Of a DNA stretch of 64,000 bases, positions 21,194-33,334 are shown in pieces; the first letter of the stretch is position 1, and every line of letters starts with the position of its first letter. Below the pieces are notes generated by a model. That model was not told the origin of the DNA. It saw nothing but the letters and a program-made list of their open reading frames with translations, and searched no databases. The DNA is from Amorphophallus konjac (Eukaryota; Streptophyta; Magnoliopsida; Alismatales; Araceae). A program made the translations under genes and the position numbers. The DNA is taken from assembly GCA_022559845.1 (NCBI GenBank), contig CM040125.1:325693829-325757828 (forward strand), written 5' to 3'.

Positions 21194-23594
21194 TGATGTG
21201 ACACACCCTTGGACCAAAATGAACAAGCACAATTTGTAATTCAAATGAACCGATAATGGCGACCGCTCACCCGATGCTCACCCAAGACCCGGGGTAGCTT
21301 GGAAATGCCAAGGAGAGGTTGTGAGGGCTGGGCCCTTGCTGGTAGAGGGCCAGCAAAGCCTAGGTTAATTCCCAAGGGTAATGGCAGCCCAATTCAAGGG
21401 AGCCGACGAGGTGCCAAGGCACGGGTTACACTCCTCACCCCACGGTGATCTCTTGAAGCAAGGAGCTCAAGGATCGGGCTCTCACTCTCACGGCCAGCGG
21501 AGTTTATGAGCTAATATTAGAAAGAACAAGCACTAAATGGAGCTAGGAGTGGAGCACTTACTCGACCGGTTTGAAGAAACCGGTCCCGCTCGGAGACGTG
21601 GGCGAGCGGGGAAGCGTGGGTTCCCCACACGCCGTGCCGGGGTAGCTTGACCTGCTCAAATTGTTACAACACTACACCCCAAGCAAGGGGGGGATCTAGG
21701 GGTGAGGGTAAACTGATATTACATCCAAAACTACCTCCACACAGGGAGGGGCCTTCAGCCGGCCAAGCGGGGAGGGGTGACACCGAACTAGCGATCAACA
21801 AGGAAGCCGACATCGGTTCTGTCCGCTGTCTGTGCTTCAGGACTGACTGATGGTTATCACAATGCTGTGGCCACTCCAGAATTTTTCCAATGACGAGACC
21901 ACTTGGAGATTCTTTGTAGCTGGATCGGGATGATGCTTGAATTTTTTTGATTTCTTTGGGTACCGCTGCTGGTCGGGGTAGGGGCTTGAACAGGGTAGCG
22001 GACCCTCGGTTCTGACAGCTTCAGGTCTCCAACAGCAGGAAGAAGAGGATGCCATGACTGCTCCAGAACTCAGAATCAGGTGCTACCAGAGCCTTTGGAA
22101 CCATTGACGGGTCCTCTTCGAAGAAAAACTAGCGGGGAAGCCAAACGTTGTCGGAGAAGACCAGTGGGCTCTGAACTCTGATGAGAGGTCGGTGTGGACT
22201 GTGGGGAAGCAGAACCGTGCACCCGGGGGAGAAAATTGATAACTCCTGGTTTCGGATGCCAAACTGAGCTCTACTTTTTGGAGAAGAAAGAAGACTCGTA
22301 GTAGAAGCTTTTTGAAGAAGAACTCTCGATCATATTCTAAGCAGGACCATCGTAGTCGGGCTTCCACTCCGGATCGGGTCTCCTGCCAGGGAGGCTTTGC
22401 GCAATCGGGGAAGAATGACTCTCCCCTGGGCGATCACGAACTCAGAACGGGATGAGACTACCGCCGTTGCGAAGAGGACTAGGAGACGCTTCCAACAATG
22501 GCTCTTGATCCTTCAGAAACATATGGAGGAAACCGTGGTCGCCTCTGCAATCTGCTATTCTTCTACAGATCTGTAACTGGGAACTGTAGGTTGAAGATGA
22601 CGGGGGGAATGGGGTATATGGGAGGGGAAATGGGGGTGGATGAGTGTGGGGAAAGCCCGGGCTGTGAGGGGGTCTAGGAGGGGGTGTTCCAAGGTGGGGG
22701 AAGGGAAGAATGGGGTCTGGAAGGGGGTCTAACAGGTGGTGGGAGGAGGAGCTACGAATTTGGGAAGGTGGGTGAGAGGGAAAGGGTATTTGAAAATGGG
22801 TTTAAGGGTGGGATTAAATTTTGGTCTTGGGGGATGGGAAGATGTGTGTGGGGAAGGTAAAAGGGGGCTTGGGGAGTGGGAATTCTCCCTTGGGAGATGA
22901 GAGGGTGCTTGGGGAAGGGGAGTGGGTGGTTGGTGGTTGGAGGGTGGAGTGGGGAGTGGTGGAATCTCCCTTGGGGCTGGGGTAGAGTTAAGGTGGGTTG
23001 GTGGGGAGTTGGGGATGAGTTATTGGAGGGGGGGAAGAGAGAGAAAGGTGGTTGGGAGGGGAGGAGAGAGAAAGGGGCGCAGATTTTAGAGAGAGAAAGT
23101 GGAGGAGAGAGAAAATGACTTATTAGAGAGAGAGAGGTAGAGAGAGAGGGGGGATAGGTGGGAATCACTCCCAAGGGTTTCTCACCCAACTAATGGAATC
23201 TCTCCAATAGAAAATTTGAACTCTCAAATGGCAATTTTCATTCATTGATTCATTAGTTCAAATGGAGGAAATGGGATCCTATATATAGGCAACCCACATT
23301 TCTACAAAAGTCCCTGACTCTTACTACAATGACCAAAGACCAAGGGGGTAGGGGCGCCCCTGGGCCTAGCCCAAAGAATTGGGCCCAATAACCATTCTAA
23401 ACAAACTAATGACACTTAACCTAGGTAGATGACTCATTAACCTAGGTACATGACTCAAATAAAAGGGAAAATAAATCAAATGACTCAAATAAAAATTACA
23501 TAGGACTCAAAATTAAATAACTAGACCATGCCAGATGCAACCGGGGCGAGGAGACGAGCTGTGAACGTGGGCATGGGAGGTGATGTCCCCATCA
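21194..23594 (-). repeat. 5' LTR of element C (2401 bp)
   Basis: Minus strand TGATGGGGACATCACC … GTGTCACATCA. It keeps the 294 bp lost from the other LTR. It holds the palindromes GACCGGTTT-gaag-AAACCGGTC (about 21573-21594) and CCCGCTCG…CGAGCGGG just after. Short open frames in it are not supported as genes. Confidence 0.93.
23279..23288 (-). promoter_or_regulatory. Likely TATA box of element C
   Basis: CTATATATAG about 310 bp into the 5' LTR; the same sequence is in the 3' LTR at 18523-18532. Transcription would run toward lower coordinates through the unknown ORF. Confidence 0.6.
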
Positions 23595-24660
23595 AGGCAA
23601 CTGTTAAGAACAAGTATTCGTTGCCTCGGATCGATGACTTGTTTAACCAACTTCAGTCGGCCCGGGTGTTTTCACGAATTGATTTGAGATCGGGTTATTA
23701 CCAGCTGCGGATTCGAGAGTCTGATATTGAGAAGACTGCATTTCGCTCAAGGTATGGGCATTATGAGTTCTTGGTGACGCCATTTGGGCTCACCAATGCC
23801 CCCGCGGCATTTATGGATTTGATGCATAGGGTGTTTCGTCCGTATCTAAACCAGTTTATGGTCGTGTTCGTGGACGACATCCTTGTGTATTCGCGGTCTG
23901 CTGAGGAGCATGTGCATCGTTTGAGGGCTGTGTTACAAACCTTGTGAGATCACCAGCTATATGCCAAGCTCAGCAAGTGTGAGTTCTGGCTTCGTGAGGT
24001 GCACTTTCTGGGGCATGTGATTTCTGGTGATGGTGTTTCCGTGGACCTGGCCAAGGTCGAGGCTGTGGTGTAGTGGCCGAGGCCTAGTTTTGTCACCAAG
24101 ATTTGGAGCTTTTTGGGGCTTGCAGGCTATTATAGAAGATTCATTCAACATTTTACTCGTATTGCGGCCCCGAGGACCAGGTTTACGTGGAAGGATGTAC
24201 CCTTTGTCTGGACAGAGGAGTGTGAGCAGAGCTTTATGGAGCTGAAGAGATTGCTCACTACCGCTCCGATGTTGGTGTTGCCTTCAGGATTGAGAGGTTT
24301 CGTGGTGTGTACAGATGCTTCCAGGATAAGTTTGGGTGCCGTGCTGATGCAGCATGGTAGAGTTGTGGCGTATGCATCACAGCAGTTGAAGCCACATGAG
24401 GAGAACTACCGCACTCATGATCTCGAGTTGGCGGCAGTGATTTTCGCTCTGAAGATCTGGAGGCACTATCTGTATGGCGAGAAGTTCGAGATGTTCACTG
24501 ACCATCAGAGTTTGAGGTATGTGTTTACCCATAAGGATCTTAACCTCAGGCAGAGGAGGTGGATGGAGTACATGAATGATTGTGATTTTACTCTGTCGTA
24601 TCAGCCTGGTAGGATGAATGTCGTGGCTGACGCCTTGAGTAAGAAGGTGGGGGTTAGTCA
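23595..24660 (+). pseudogene. Gypsy RT (rest) and RNase H (element B)
   Basis: After the duplicated AGGCA the frame continues with [36 protein letters not shown] and the catalytic FVDDILVYS (about 23868-23895). There are in-frame stops at about 23945 (TGA, likely CGA) and 24071 (TAG). The thumb/connection [17 protein letters not shown] and the RNase [16 protein letters not shown] … [20 protein letters not shown] … VADALSKK follow. It is degraded but easily recognised; chromovirus type. Confidence 0.92.
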
Positions 24661-24829
24661 GATGCTATTGAGCAAGTGGAGGTTATGGGATCAAGTGTCG
24701 GCTATGACTTTTAGGCTCAAGATCCCTCAGGATCAGGGTTCGGCTGTTCTTGCGAGCTTGACTGTCACGCCAGCTATTCGTCGTCAAGTGACAGAGGCTC
24801 AGCGGGCGGACCCCGAGCTGCCATGAATT

Positions 24830-26185
24830 TTGTCGTTTGCTGAGGTGGAGTTTAGTGAGGATGGAGCTGTGAGGTTCTGCGGTAGGCTGTATGTCCCAGC
24901 CGAGGAGCAGGCGAGGCACGCGGTGCTGCGAGAGGCTCATGGGAGCCGGTATACCGTGCACCCCAAATCGGCAAAGATGTACCAGAATTTGAAGAGGCAG
25001 TTCTGGTGGCCTGGTATGAAGAGATTTGTTGCAGAGTTTGTGGCCAAGTGTTTGGTATGCCAGCAGGTGAAGGCGGAACACCAGCCACCGGGTGGTACAC
25101 TTCAGCCCTTAGAGATCCCTGCGTGGAAGTGGGACCACGTGACCACCGATTTCATAGTTGGGTTGCCGAGGACATCCAGTGGGCTTGATAGTATCTGGTT
25201 ACTAGTGGATAGACTAACGAAGACGGCTCGGTTGTTGCCGATCAACGTCAGTTGGAAGGTGCATTGTTTGGCCCGTTTGTATGTGGAGCGGATCATTCCG
25301 TTGCATGGAGTTCCCATCTCCATTGTGTCCGATCGTGATCCTCGTTTCACTTCGAGATTCTGGAGGAGCTTCCAGAGAGCTCTACACGGAGTTGGCTTTC
25401 AGCTCGGCATACCATCCTCAATCGGACGGTCAATCTGAGAGGACCATCCAGACTTTGGAGGATATGTTGAGGTCGTGTTGCCTGGAGTGGCAAGGGAGTT
25501 GGATCCACCATTTACCATTAGTGGAGTTTACTTATAACAACAGCTATCATTCGAGCATTGGCATGGCTCCTTATGAGGCATTGTACGGGCGACCTTGTCA
25601 GACCCCGCTTGATTGGTTCGAGGTGGGAGAGCGTGTCCTGACGGGATCGGATTTGGTGCAGCAGTGTACTGAGGTGGTGCGTCTGGTCCGACAGAAGATG
25701 TTGGCAGTGTATAGCCGACAGAAGAGTTATGCCGATCGGAGGAGGCAGCCCCTCAGCTTTGCTATCGGAGATCGGGTGTTTTTGCGGGTTTCTCCCAAGA
25801 AGGGTGTAATGCGCTTCGGTAGGCATGGGAAGTTGAGTCCCCGCTACATTGGCCCTTTTCTTATTGTCAAGCGTATTGGTGAAGTTGCTTATCGGTTGCA
25901 GTTACCCTCGGAGCTACCTTCTGCGCATGATGTGTTCCATGTGTCTATCTACGGAGGTATATGCCTGATGATTCCCACGTTCTGGAGGATGCTGATTGGC
26001 CCAAGGTGACCCCAGACTTGTCCCTCCCGGAGTACCCTATCCGCGTCTAGGATCGGCGTGAGCAACACCTACGGAACAAGGTTATTCCTCTGGTTAAGAT
26101 GGTCTGGCAGCGTCACTCCGGTGCTGAGGCGTCATGGGAGCATGAGGATGAGATACGGCAGCTATATCCTTATTTGTTCGGGTGA
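24830..26185 (+). pseudogene. Gypsy integrase with chromodomain-like end (element B)
   Basis: HHCC zinc region ([16 protein letters not shown] … CLVCQQVK, about 24910-25075). Catalytic core: first Asp in TTDFIVGLP, second in [10 protein letters not shown], Glu in [11 protein letters not shown] (about 25420-25445). The frame changes near 25385-25400. C-terminal domain GKLSPRYIGPFLIVKRIGEV, then a chromodomain-like ending EASWEHEDEIRQLYPYLFG with stop TGA at 26183-26185. That ending places it with Tekay/Del chromoviruses. Frameshifts and stops around 25970-26050 disable it. Confidence 0.9.
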
Positions 26186-26240
26186 GTCTTCTCCCCTATC
26201 CCTATGCCTTATCCTTAATTTCGAGGATGAAGTTTATTTA

Positions 26241-26252
26241 AGGGGGGAGGGC
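26241..26252 (+). other. Polypurine tract (element B)
   Basis: AGGGGGGAGGGC immediately before the 3' LTR; plus-strand DNA primer site. Confidence 0.88.
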
Positions 26253-28526
26253 TGTAATGTCCCAGATTTTTCAGACATTTTTTAGATCTGGATCCGCGAG
26301 TTTCGGATCACTTTCGGGCGTCCCGGATCTTGTTTTGTGGTTTACACGTATTTTTCCCTAACGAACCTGCGGAACATTGTAGCGGGCGAACCGTTGTGTT
26401 CTCCTCCTCCGGGACTGTACCAGTGCGTTGAGCGTGTTCCGAGGATCGCGGAAATAATTTTTTCCAATTTTTTGTATTTTTTGCATTTTCTGAATTTTCT
26501 ATATATAACCCATTTCTTTTTTCCCTTTTCTTTTTCTTTTCCTCCTTCTTCTTCCTCCTTCCCGTGAGCACACCGCGGCATCCCCCTCTCTCCCGTTTGA
26601 GCATTCCGGTGCCCCTCCCTCCTCTGGTGATGGACGGAGGGCTTCGGCGGCGGCGTGGCGACAACGGCGACGGCAAGAGGAATGCGGCCGTACCCTTTTC
26701 ATGGCGTGGGAGAGGAGTTCTTGTTCGGCCAAGATTTGGAGATCGGCGATGATCCAGCAGGTTTCGGTCTTCCTTGAGGTAGGGGGATGGATCCTTACCC
26801 TCCTGACTGCTTTCCCCTTGATTTGTAGGCCGTGGGGAGGTCAAGAGAGGCATTTTTGAGCCGGGAGGGCAAAAATCCATGTTTTGGGATTGAGCGCCGG
26901 ATCTCCCGTTTCGTGGGATTTTTGACCGATCTAAGGGAATAGAATCATGCTAGGAGGGTTGGGGAAGGATTCCCCTTTGTTTTCCCATCATCGGGTGATA
27001 ATCGGTGTGTGGATCGGAGTTTTTGGTGTTTCTCGCCGGTTTCGTGCTCGGGTGAGCCATGCGGTCCTTCCCGGGACCGCTAGGCTCCCCAGGCGGTCTC
27101 AGGGAGACCGCCAAGCAATTTTGAATGTCGGTAGGCCGTAGCGGTCCTCCCGAGACCGCTAGGGTCAGGGTGGCGGTCACGCGATAGACCGCTACCCTTG
27201 GGTTAGCGGTTGTCAGACGACCGTTTTCCTCGTTTGACTGAGCACCCTTGGGGTGCGTGATTCCGACCGTTGGGGTTCACGTGTTGCCTAGCGGTCATGG
27301 GATGACCGTTTCTGGCTGCCTTGCGGTCCAAGGAGGACCGCTAGGCTGGGTTTAGCGGTCTGGCGATAGACCGTTTGGCCCCTCATGGCCCATTCCCTTG
27401 CGGTCACCAGGTGACCGCTTGGCTTCGCCTTGCGGTCCAGAAGAGGACCGCTAGGCCCCCCTTGCGGTCCAGAGAGGACCACAAGGCTGAGGGGTAGTCC
27501 TGTGAGGACCGCCACTCGGTTTCCTTTCGATCGGGTGTCTTCATGAGTTGAGTCTTACCTCCGGTGACACGTCCACTAGTTGTGGCCTTCTTACAGCACG
27601 CGTGTGCTGACCCACCTGGGAGTAATGGAGTGGCTTACCCGAGAGAGATGATTTTTAGGCTGGTTACCATAGGGCCCCCACACGCAGCCGAGTCCGAGCT
27701 TCGGGGGAAGAACCAGCTAGAGGATCTGACCTAGGGCGCATGGTCTATGTGTGCACACTGGGTTAGGGACGTCGGACCCACGCTGACGAGCGCGACCCCA
27801 ACTTGTCCTTGTTCGTGGTATTGGTTACTGTTGAGTGTCTCAGTCTCCGCCTGGGGAGTTGTAGGGAGACACGTGAGGCGCGGTGTAAGACGTCAGGGGA
27901 CGCGTCCGGCTTTGCATCTAGTGGGTGGTGCTCCTGTCTCCTGGCAGGTACAGAGTCATTTTTCTGCCAGTTTGAGGTCGGTTGGCTTGGTGTGGTCAGT
28001 TGTAGGGAGCTTTTCTGTTTATTTATTATTGCTTGATGCTTCTACCGTACTCCCGCTAGGTAGTGTTACTTTCCGCGGTTATTCACGCCTGGTTGTCTCA
28101 TTTTCTGCATTGTGCGGTGGGGGTCCGAGGAATCCCTACTGGGCCAATGAAATGAGGCTCACCCCTGTGTTTTCAGGTGAGGCGGGGTCATCGAGCGGTG
28201 TGATAGAGTTTCAGCAAGGTTTTAGTAGCCAGGGTTAGTCGCCAGTTTGCCAGAGCCGGGGTATGCCCCGTGTACTTATACTTTTCTTTCTGTTGACTGT
28301 ACTTAATTTGGACATGAGATACACTAGACCTTGTCACAGTTTAGTTATTTATTTTATTCTGTGCATTTTATTTAGTTGATTATTGTGCTATCTCTACAGT
28401 TACTTCAGCTTCTCTTGTATCCCCACACCATCCTTTAACCCTTCCGAGTCTTCGGGCTCGTGGGTGGCGGGCTAGGGCTCGAGTCGCGCCGGTTCCTTTC
28501 CGATACTCGGATCTCGGGTCGTTAAA
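26253..28526 (+). repeat. 3' LTR of element B (2274 bp)
   Basis: Starts TGTAATGTCC and ends GGGTCGTTAAA, flanked by GAATC (28527-28531). It carries one copy of the 133-bp unit duplicated in the 5' LTR, and the palindrome array at about 27060-27515. Confidence 0.92.
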
Positions 28527-28887
28527 GAATCACAAGTGGCTCCAAAGATAATGGCATCAGCATATACCTATACAAGGAGCATATGTTCATTATAGCTCTT
28601 AATGAAAAAGGTTTGATCAATGTTATCTCTTTTGAAGCCATTTTCTGAAAGGAATGTACTTAACCTTTCATACCACGCACGGGGGGCTTGCTTCAGACCA
28701 TACAAAGCTTTGTCAAGTTTGTACACATGGTCTGGGTGCTTCACATCTTTAAATCACGGTGGCTTCTCAACATAGATGTCTTGTTTCACTATACCATTCA
28801 AAAATGCACTTTTAACATCCATTTGAAAGAGTTTTATATTTCTAGAGCATGCAAAGGCAAGTAATATTCTAACCGCTTCAAGCCTAG
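28527..28887 (-). pseudogene. Copia RT, middle part (element E)
   Basis: The minus strand encodes the central RT of a copia pol between insertions D and [14 protein letters not shown] start, then [20 protein letters not shown], [23 protein letters not shown] and a (Y/A)DAIIFGA-type catalytic stretch near 28545. The catalytic box appears altered (the plus strand reads AATGGCATCAGCATATACC where YVDDIIF would be encoded). It joins in frame with 12109 and below once B is removed. Confidence 0.85.
28883..28887. repeat. Target-site duplication of D, left copy
   Basis: CCTAG, identical to 35386-35390. Confidence 0.93.
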
Positions 28888-30939
28888 TGATGCGAAACGA
28901 GATACGGACACGACAAGCTCGCGATCATCCCTTAACGAGGGAAGCGTCGGACGTGCGCGGTTGAGAAACCGGCATGAGCTAGGGTGGCCGGCTCGCACTT
29001 TCGTGCCCGGATCGGGTCACGGGACGGTCTCGCTCACTCTCTCGCAGCAGCGGTGAATGATAATATAGCGAGCTAACGGACCTAATGCATGCTCTCTAGC
29101 AGCGGCATAAACAAGTATATATGAAAATAAGCAAATGCCAAGTAAGGAGCGAAGACGATACCTCCACGCGCTCGGCGTGGGGACGACGGACCCGGCCGAA
29201 ACTCGTACCCCCGGAACAATATTACACAATATTACAGAAATGCAAGCCGCTGCCCACTCCACGCAGGGAGGTAAAGGGCTACACAATGGGGTCCGGGAGG
29301 ACCGAATTCGGGTTGACGGGCAGCTTCGTGTGTGGATTCGGCTACACGCGCGATCACAACCGTGGGGCCCACGTGCTGTCTGGAGGGGCCGTGTGGGACC
29401 CGGTGGCACCGCTGTAGTGTGGACACTTAGGGAAGTGTTCCCTGGGCTGGCGGCACACCGGAACGTCGCCCGGAGGTCGGGCGGCTCCGATCGGCACCCG
29501 TCGGGTTTGCTATCCACTGACTGGTGGTTGCTGTTTTACAGCGCGCGCTCCGGCGAGAATGGACGCTGCGATCATCCCCGATGTCAGATCGACACGAGAC
29601 TGGCGCCGTTGGAAAGCTAGCTTGAAGTTATTCAACCTAGGCCCAAAGATCTAGCCTAGATCTGCTCGGATCATGACTTATGGAATTTTCAATCTCCTGT
29701 TGTACAGTAACCGAAGACTCAGGCCTACAGAGAACTTGACTGTGGATTGCCTTTGACCATGAGGTAGACGTCCGAATCTGGGGTTGTATTCTTCAGAGAA
29801 GTTGTTTGAAATGGAGTTGGGAAGACAGAAAAGTTGGTTTGGACACGTTTGGATGTGTCTATGATTTTCTGTAATTTGTTTACTGGACAAAGGTCGGATC
29901 TGGGATCTGACTGAAAGTACTGTAGCTCCGGTAGAACATGAATTTCTAAAAATAGCTAGAGGGCTGATAAAAATTTAAGAAACATTATGGTGGTAGGGGA
30001 CGATGGACAGAACACCCAGTTAAATTGGGAGGTCTAAAAAAAATCAAAATGGTGGTCGAAGGTGGAGAACTAAGGGCTACTGTCACTGTAGACAGTGACA
30101 GAACAGATCTGAAATTGAGAGTTGAACGAAGAGGAAACAATATGAAACGGTGGCTTTTGAACCTGGATTGTTTTGTGGAGAATGGGATAGAAGATAGGAA
30201 CCAACCCTCAAAATTTCAAATCGATCTGAACTCGTGGCTGAGACAGACAAATCGTGGAAGCTGCTGTGGTCGGATGAAGGCAGAACTGCAGAGGCGGCTC
30301 AATGGCGGCATGAACGGCAGCGGCGGCGGCACAGACGATCACCGGAGGTTGAGAGGAGATGAAGGGAGATAGAAACACTCTAGAAATGGAGGTTGGGATG
30401 AAGAAACCAGAGGGAGAGAGGGAGGAGGTCGAAATTCACTCAAGGCATTCAACAAAATTCTGATTTTTCATTGATTTTCTCATGAAAATACAACATTATA
30501 TATGACTTACATCAAATGCAATGTGGACCCTTAGATCTAGGGAAGAGGATTGAAGGGCTGGGATTGCATGCCACAAACACACAAAAAAAATATTAAATAT
30601 TAAAGGGGGGGCGGCCTATTGACTAGCTTAATGGGTGAATGGAATTTTGACTTGGTAGGTGGCCTACCCTGGACAAAATGAGCCACTTGTCTACCATGTG
30701 GCATATGACTAGTCCACTCATCTAGAAGGCCACCTAGGCTGGTTGACCAGCCCCACATGGTCTAGGTGGACCAATGGAAAAGGGGTGAGGGCCCCCTGGC
30801 TTGGGCCTACTGGAATTTTACATATAAATCCACTAAGACTTACAATTGCGTACCCATATAACACAAGGGTATACATACAAATATGAAAGGACATAAATGC
30901 AAACATAATGTGAGCGGGCTGTCGTTGATGTCCCCATCA
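28888..30939 (-). repeat. 3' LTR of element D (2052 bp)
   Basis: Ends TGATG / CATCA; nearly the same as 33335-35385 (one base difference in length). It contains a 20-bp palindrome TGTCACTGTAGACAGTGACA at 30081-30100. A 115-codon plus-strand open frame (30025-30372) is antisense to the element and is not called. Confidence 0.93.
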
Positions 30940-31187
30940 ATTCTCCCCGGGTGGGAGGAACTCGACCCCGTCGAGTAAGGGTACGGCTGCTCCGGTACTC
31001 CGACGGATCCGTCACCGTGCCAAGTAGCGCGGGTATGCTCCACTCCAAGCGATCGTCACCTGCTCATTCCATATATACTCGATATGCGAACTGCTATGGG
31101 TTAAAGGTGGTCACTCCGAAGGGGCACTCTCAAAAGGAAAGGAAGCGGCTCGAAGACTTACTAGGAATCACCGCTGAGTCCCTATAG
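30940..31187 (-). pseudogene. Remnant of gypsy integrase/chromodomain tail (element D)
   Basis: Minus-strand fragments in shifting frames (a WNEQVT-like stretch near 31060, a Y-L-A-R-W like stretch near 31020, then SSHPGRIDGDI running into the LTR) line up with the tail of the element C ORF (DEQVTT … RYLGRW … EFSAPREYDGDI). Frameshifts mean it is not translated as such. It shows D once had a pol end like that of C. Confidence 0.6.
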
Positions 31188-31427
31188 GTGACTGATCCGG
31201 GTATAGATGTAGAACCGGTCCCATACTCATCGGGTGAGTCCAATCACCTCTTACTCATAAGAGAACGACAACGAGCTTACACACGGCACATGCAGACTCA
31301 CCATGCACTAACACATGAATGCAAACCACACAACAATCGACTCAAAACACACCACACAAACAAACCATACAAGGAAAACATACTGACTCATATATGACTC
31401 TAGACTAAGGTGGTAGCATCAAGCCCA

Positions 31428-33006
31428 CTAGATGGCTGCATCCTGAGCGGCGGGAGAGCTCTCCCACTCTTCCCCTCCCAAGGCATAGTACTCCTCGGCT
31501 AGTGCTTCATCGGCCTCGTAATCAACACACTCGGGCTCGGGAGGTACGGATCCTCCAACCCCTAAGGCTAGGGTGGCGCGAGCAGGACACTCGCTGGCAA
31601 TGTGGCCAAATCCATGACAGTGGAAACACTGCACTCGTGATCGACTACTCTCCCCGATAAGAGGGGCCTTACCCTTATCCTCCCGACGGGTAGGTGGCGT
31701 AGGTAACAAGGGTGGAGGTGTAGGCGCCGTGGGCAACAGCGGGGGAAGTGTCGGGGCCAGGGGGTGGGCCATGTGTGCCGGGAGACGGGCAACGGGTGCC
31801 GGTGGATGGGGTGGAGGTAGATCCCATGGTGGGGGAGGTCGAGGTCTAGGAGCAAAGTGCTCCTGACGGGCGGGCTCCTGTGGACGAGTCATGGGTCCCC
31901 TCGGGTATGAACCTAAGGAGCCACGGGAGTCACTACGGGGAGGAGCGGGGCTCCACCGGGGAATAGACTCGAACTCACCCTCGAATTGCTCCATCTCGAG
32001 AGCAACTTGGTATGCATCCTCCAGCTTGTCCACCTTGCGGCGGAGAAGCTCATACCGTAGGTGTGGGCGTAGACCACGCCGAAACCGGGAGGCGGTAAGG
32101 GAATCCTCCTCCGTGGCATCGCATCGCAAGTAGTACTCATCAAATTCGGCGATGTAATCCGAGACGGACCGGTCTCCTTGGGTGAGACTTTGCCACCTCT
32201 CTATAAGACGCTGGCGATAGGAGGTAGGGAGGTACTTCTTCCTAAGCTTCTCCCTCATATCGGTCCATGTATCGATCGGGGGTTCTTGACGATGAAACAA
32301 TAGGTTCTCCATGTTTCTCCAATAGGTTTGGGCTTGGCCTAAAAGTTTCATCCTGGCATACTTGACTTTTCGTTGGTCCGACATCTCGAACCACTCAAAA
32401 TATCGGTCCATACCAGCCTCCCAATCAAGGTAGACCTTTGGGTCCAAGGACCCGTCAAAGGTGGGAGGGTCGGCCCGAACGGTCCGAATGGCCCATTCAT
32501 CCATATCTTGGTCGTGGGTACGCCGTGTATGGCGATAATCACGACCATGTCCCCGATGCTCATTATCGGACTCATAGTCATGCACCTCGGGGACTTCGTG
32601 CCTCCTAGTAGCTACCCCTTGAACCCTTGGAGTCGCGGTTTGATGAACCGGCTCCGGTTGACCTTGTGTAGGTGGGGCGGGTGCCTGGACTGGGGCAATC
32701 GGGTGTGTCTCGGCTGGTCCTTTCTCTAGTGCAGTGACTCTCCCGACCAATCCTTGAACGGACTGGTTCGACCCAGTCTACAACTTTCATCCTCTCTTCT
32801 AGGCGGGTGCCTAGGCCATTCACTCGGGTACTCGCTTCTTCCATCCTATCCACTCGAGTGCTTAACTCATCCATGCGCTCACTCAACCCATCCATTTTTC
32901 CCATAAGAGATCGGAACATAGTGGCCACCTCATCGGAACTATAGACTCGGGATTCCGCCATTGGTGGTGGTGGGGGTGAGTATTGAGTACCTCGACGAGT
33001 GAGCAT
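31428..33006 (-). pseudogene. Gypsy gag (element D), one frameshift
   Basis: Starts at ATG 33006 (MLTRRGTQYSPPPPP) with a heptad-like region of repeated MDELSTRVDRMEE type. A single frameshift near 32760-32770 moves it to the frame that stays open to 31428 (440 codons). That part has the gag core (ADPPTFDGSLDPKVYLDW, MKLLGQAQTYWRNM, WQSLTQGDRSVSDYIAEFDE, RFRRGLRPHLRYELL), then a very Pro-rich stretch and a CCHC knuckle CFHCHGFGHIASEC near 31600-31640. The C-terminus is acidic. It is the capsid/nucleocapsid precursor; without the frameshift it would be about 525 residues. Confidence 0.9.
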
Positions 33007-33319
33007 GCAAACACACCGACTAGACGACGCCGACTAAAGCAAACACACACTAATATGATGCACCTAGACGTAACCAAAACTCGGCACGTGACGGAGTTAA
33101 TCGATCCGAAGATCACTCGCGCAAGTGTGCGGTCTTCCCGATAGGCGTAGCCTAACGTTCGGACAACACCTTTTGATATACCGAGTAAAGGGATGCAAAT
33201 GTACAAAGATACTTTTTTTTTTATTTTAAAACAATGATGACTCTAAACACGACTTAGACCGACTAATGATTAGATGTAAATGACACTCGTTTTTTTTTTG
33301 ACACCCTAGACTCAAACTT

Positions 33320-33331
33320 GCTCTGATACCA
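33320..33331 (-). other. Primer-binding site (element D)
   Basis: Minus strand TGGTATCAGAGC, a perfect match to the initiator Met-tRNA complement, 3 bp from the LTR. Confidence 0.92.
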
Positions 33332-33334
33332 AAT

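Larger units (their letters stand above)
16732..23594 (-). mobile_element. Element C: non-autonomous LTR retrotransposon with unknown long ORF
   Basis: 6863 bp with LTRs at 16732-18838 (3') and 21194-23594 (5'), both bounded TGATG…CATCA, and a perfect AGGCA duplication. The primer site next to the 5' LTR fixes the minus orientation. The 2.35-kb internal region carries one ORF (18757-21084) with no gag, protease, RT or RNase H. The tail of that ORF is a gypsy integrase C-terminus. The LTR termini and region before the 3' LTR resemble element D. It must have been moved by enzymes supplied in trans. Confidence 0.93.
12110..28526 (+). mobile_element. Element B: Ty3/gypsy chromovirus (Tekay/Del-like)
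   Basis: Plus-strand element with 5' LTR 12110-14517 and 3' LTR 26253-28526. The order is gag, protease, RT, RNase H, integrase and a chromodomain-like end. Element C interrupts it inside RT (16732-23594). The primer site (14520-14531) and polypurine tract (26241-26252) are in place. It is inserted in the RT of copia E. Many stops and several frameshifts make it inactive. Without C it would be about 9.5 kb. Confidence 0.93.

Noticed and set aside
30025..30372. 115-codon plus-strand frame, repeated at 34471-34818
   Set aside because: Inside both LTRs of D, antisense to the element, with no domain; conserved only because the LTRs are copies of each other.
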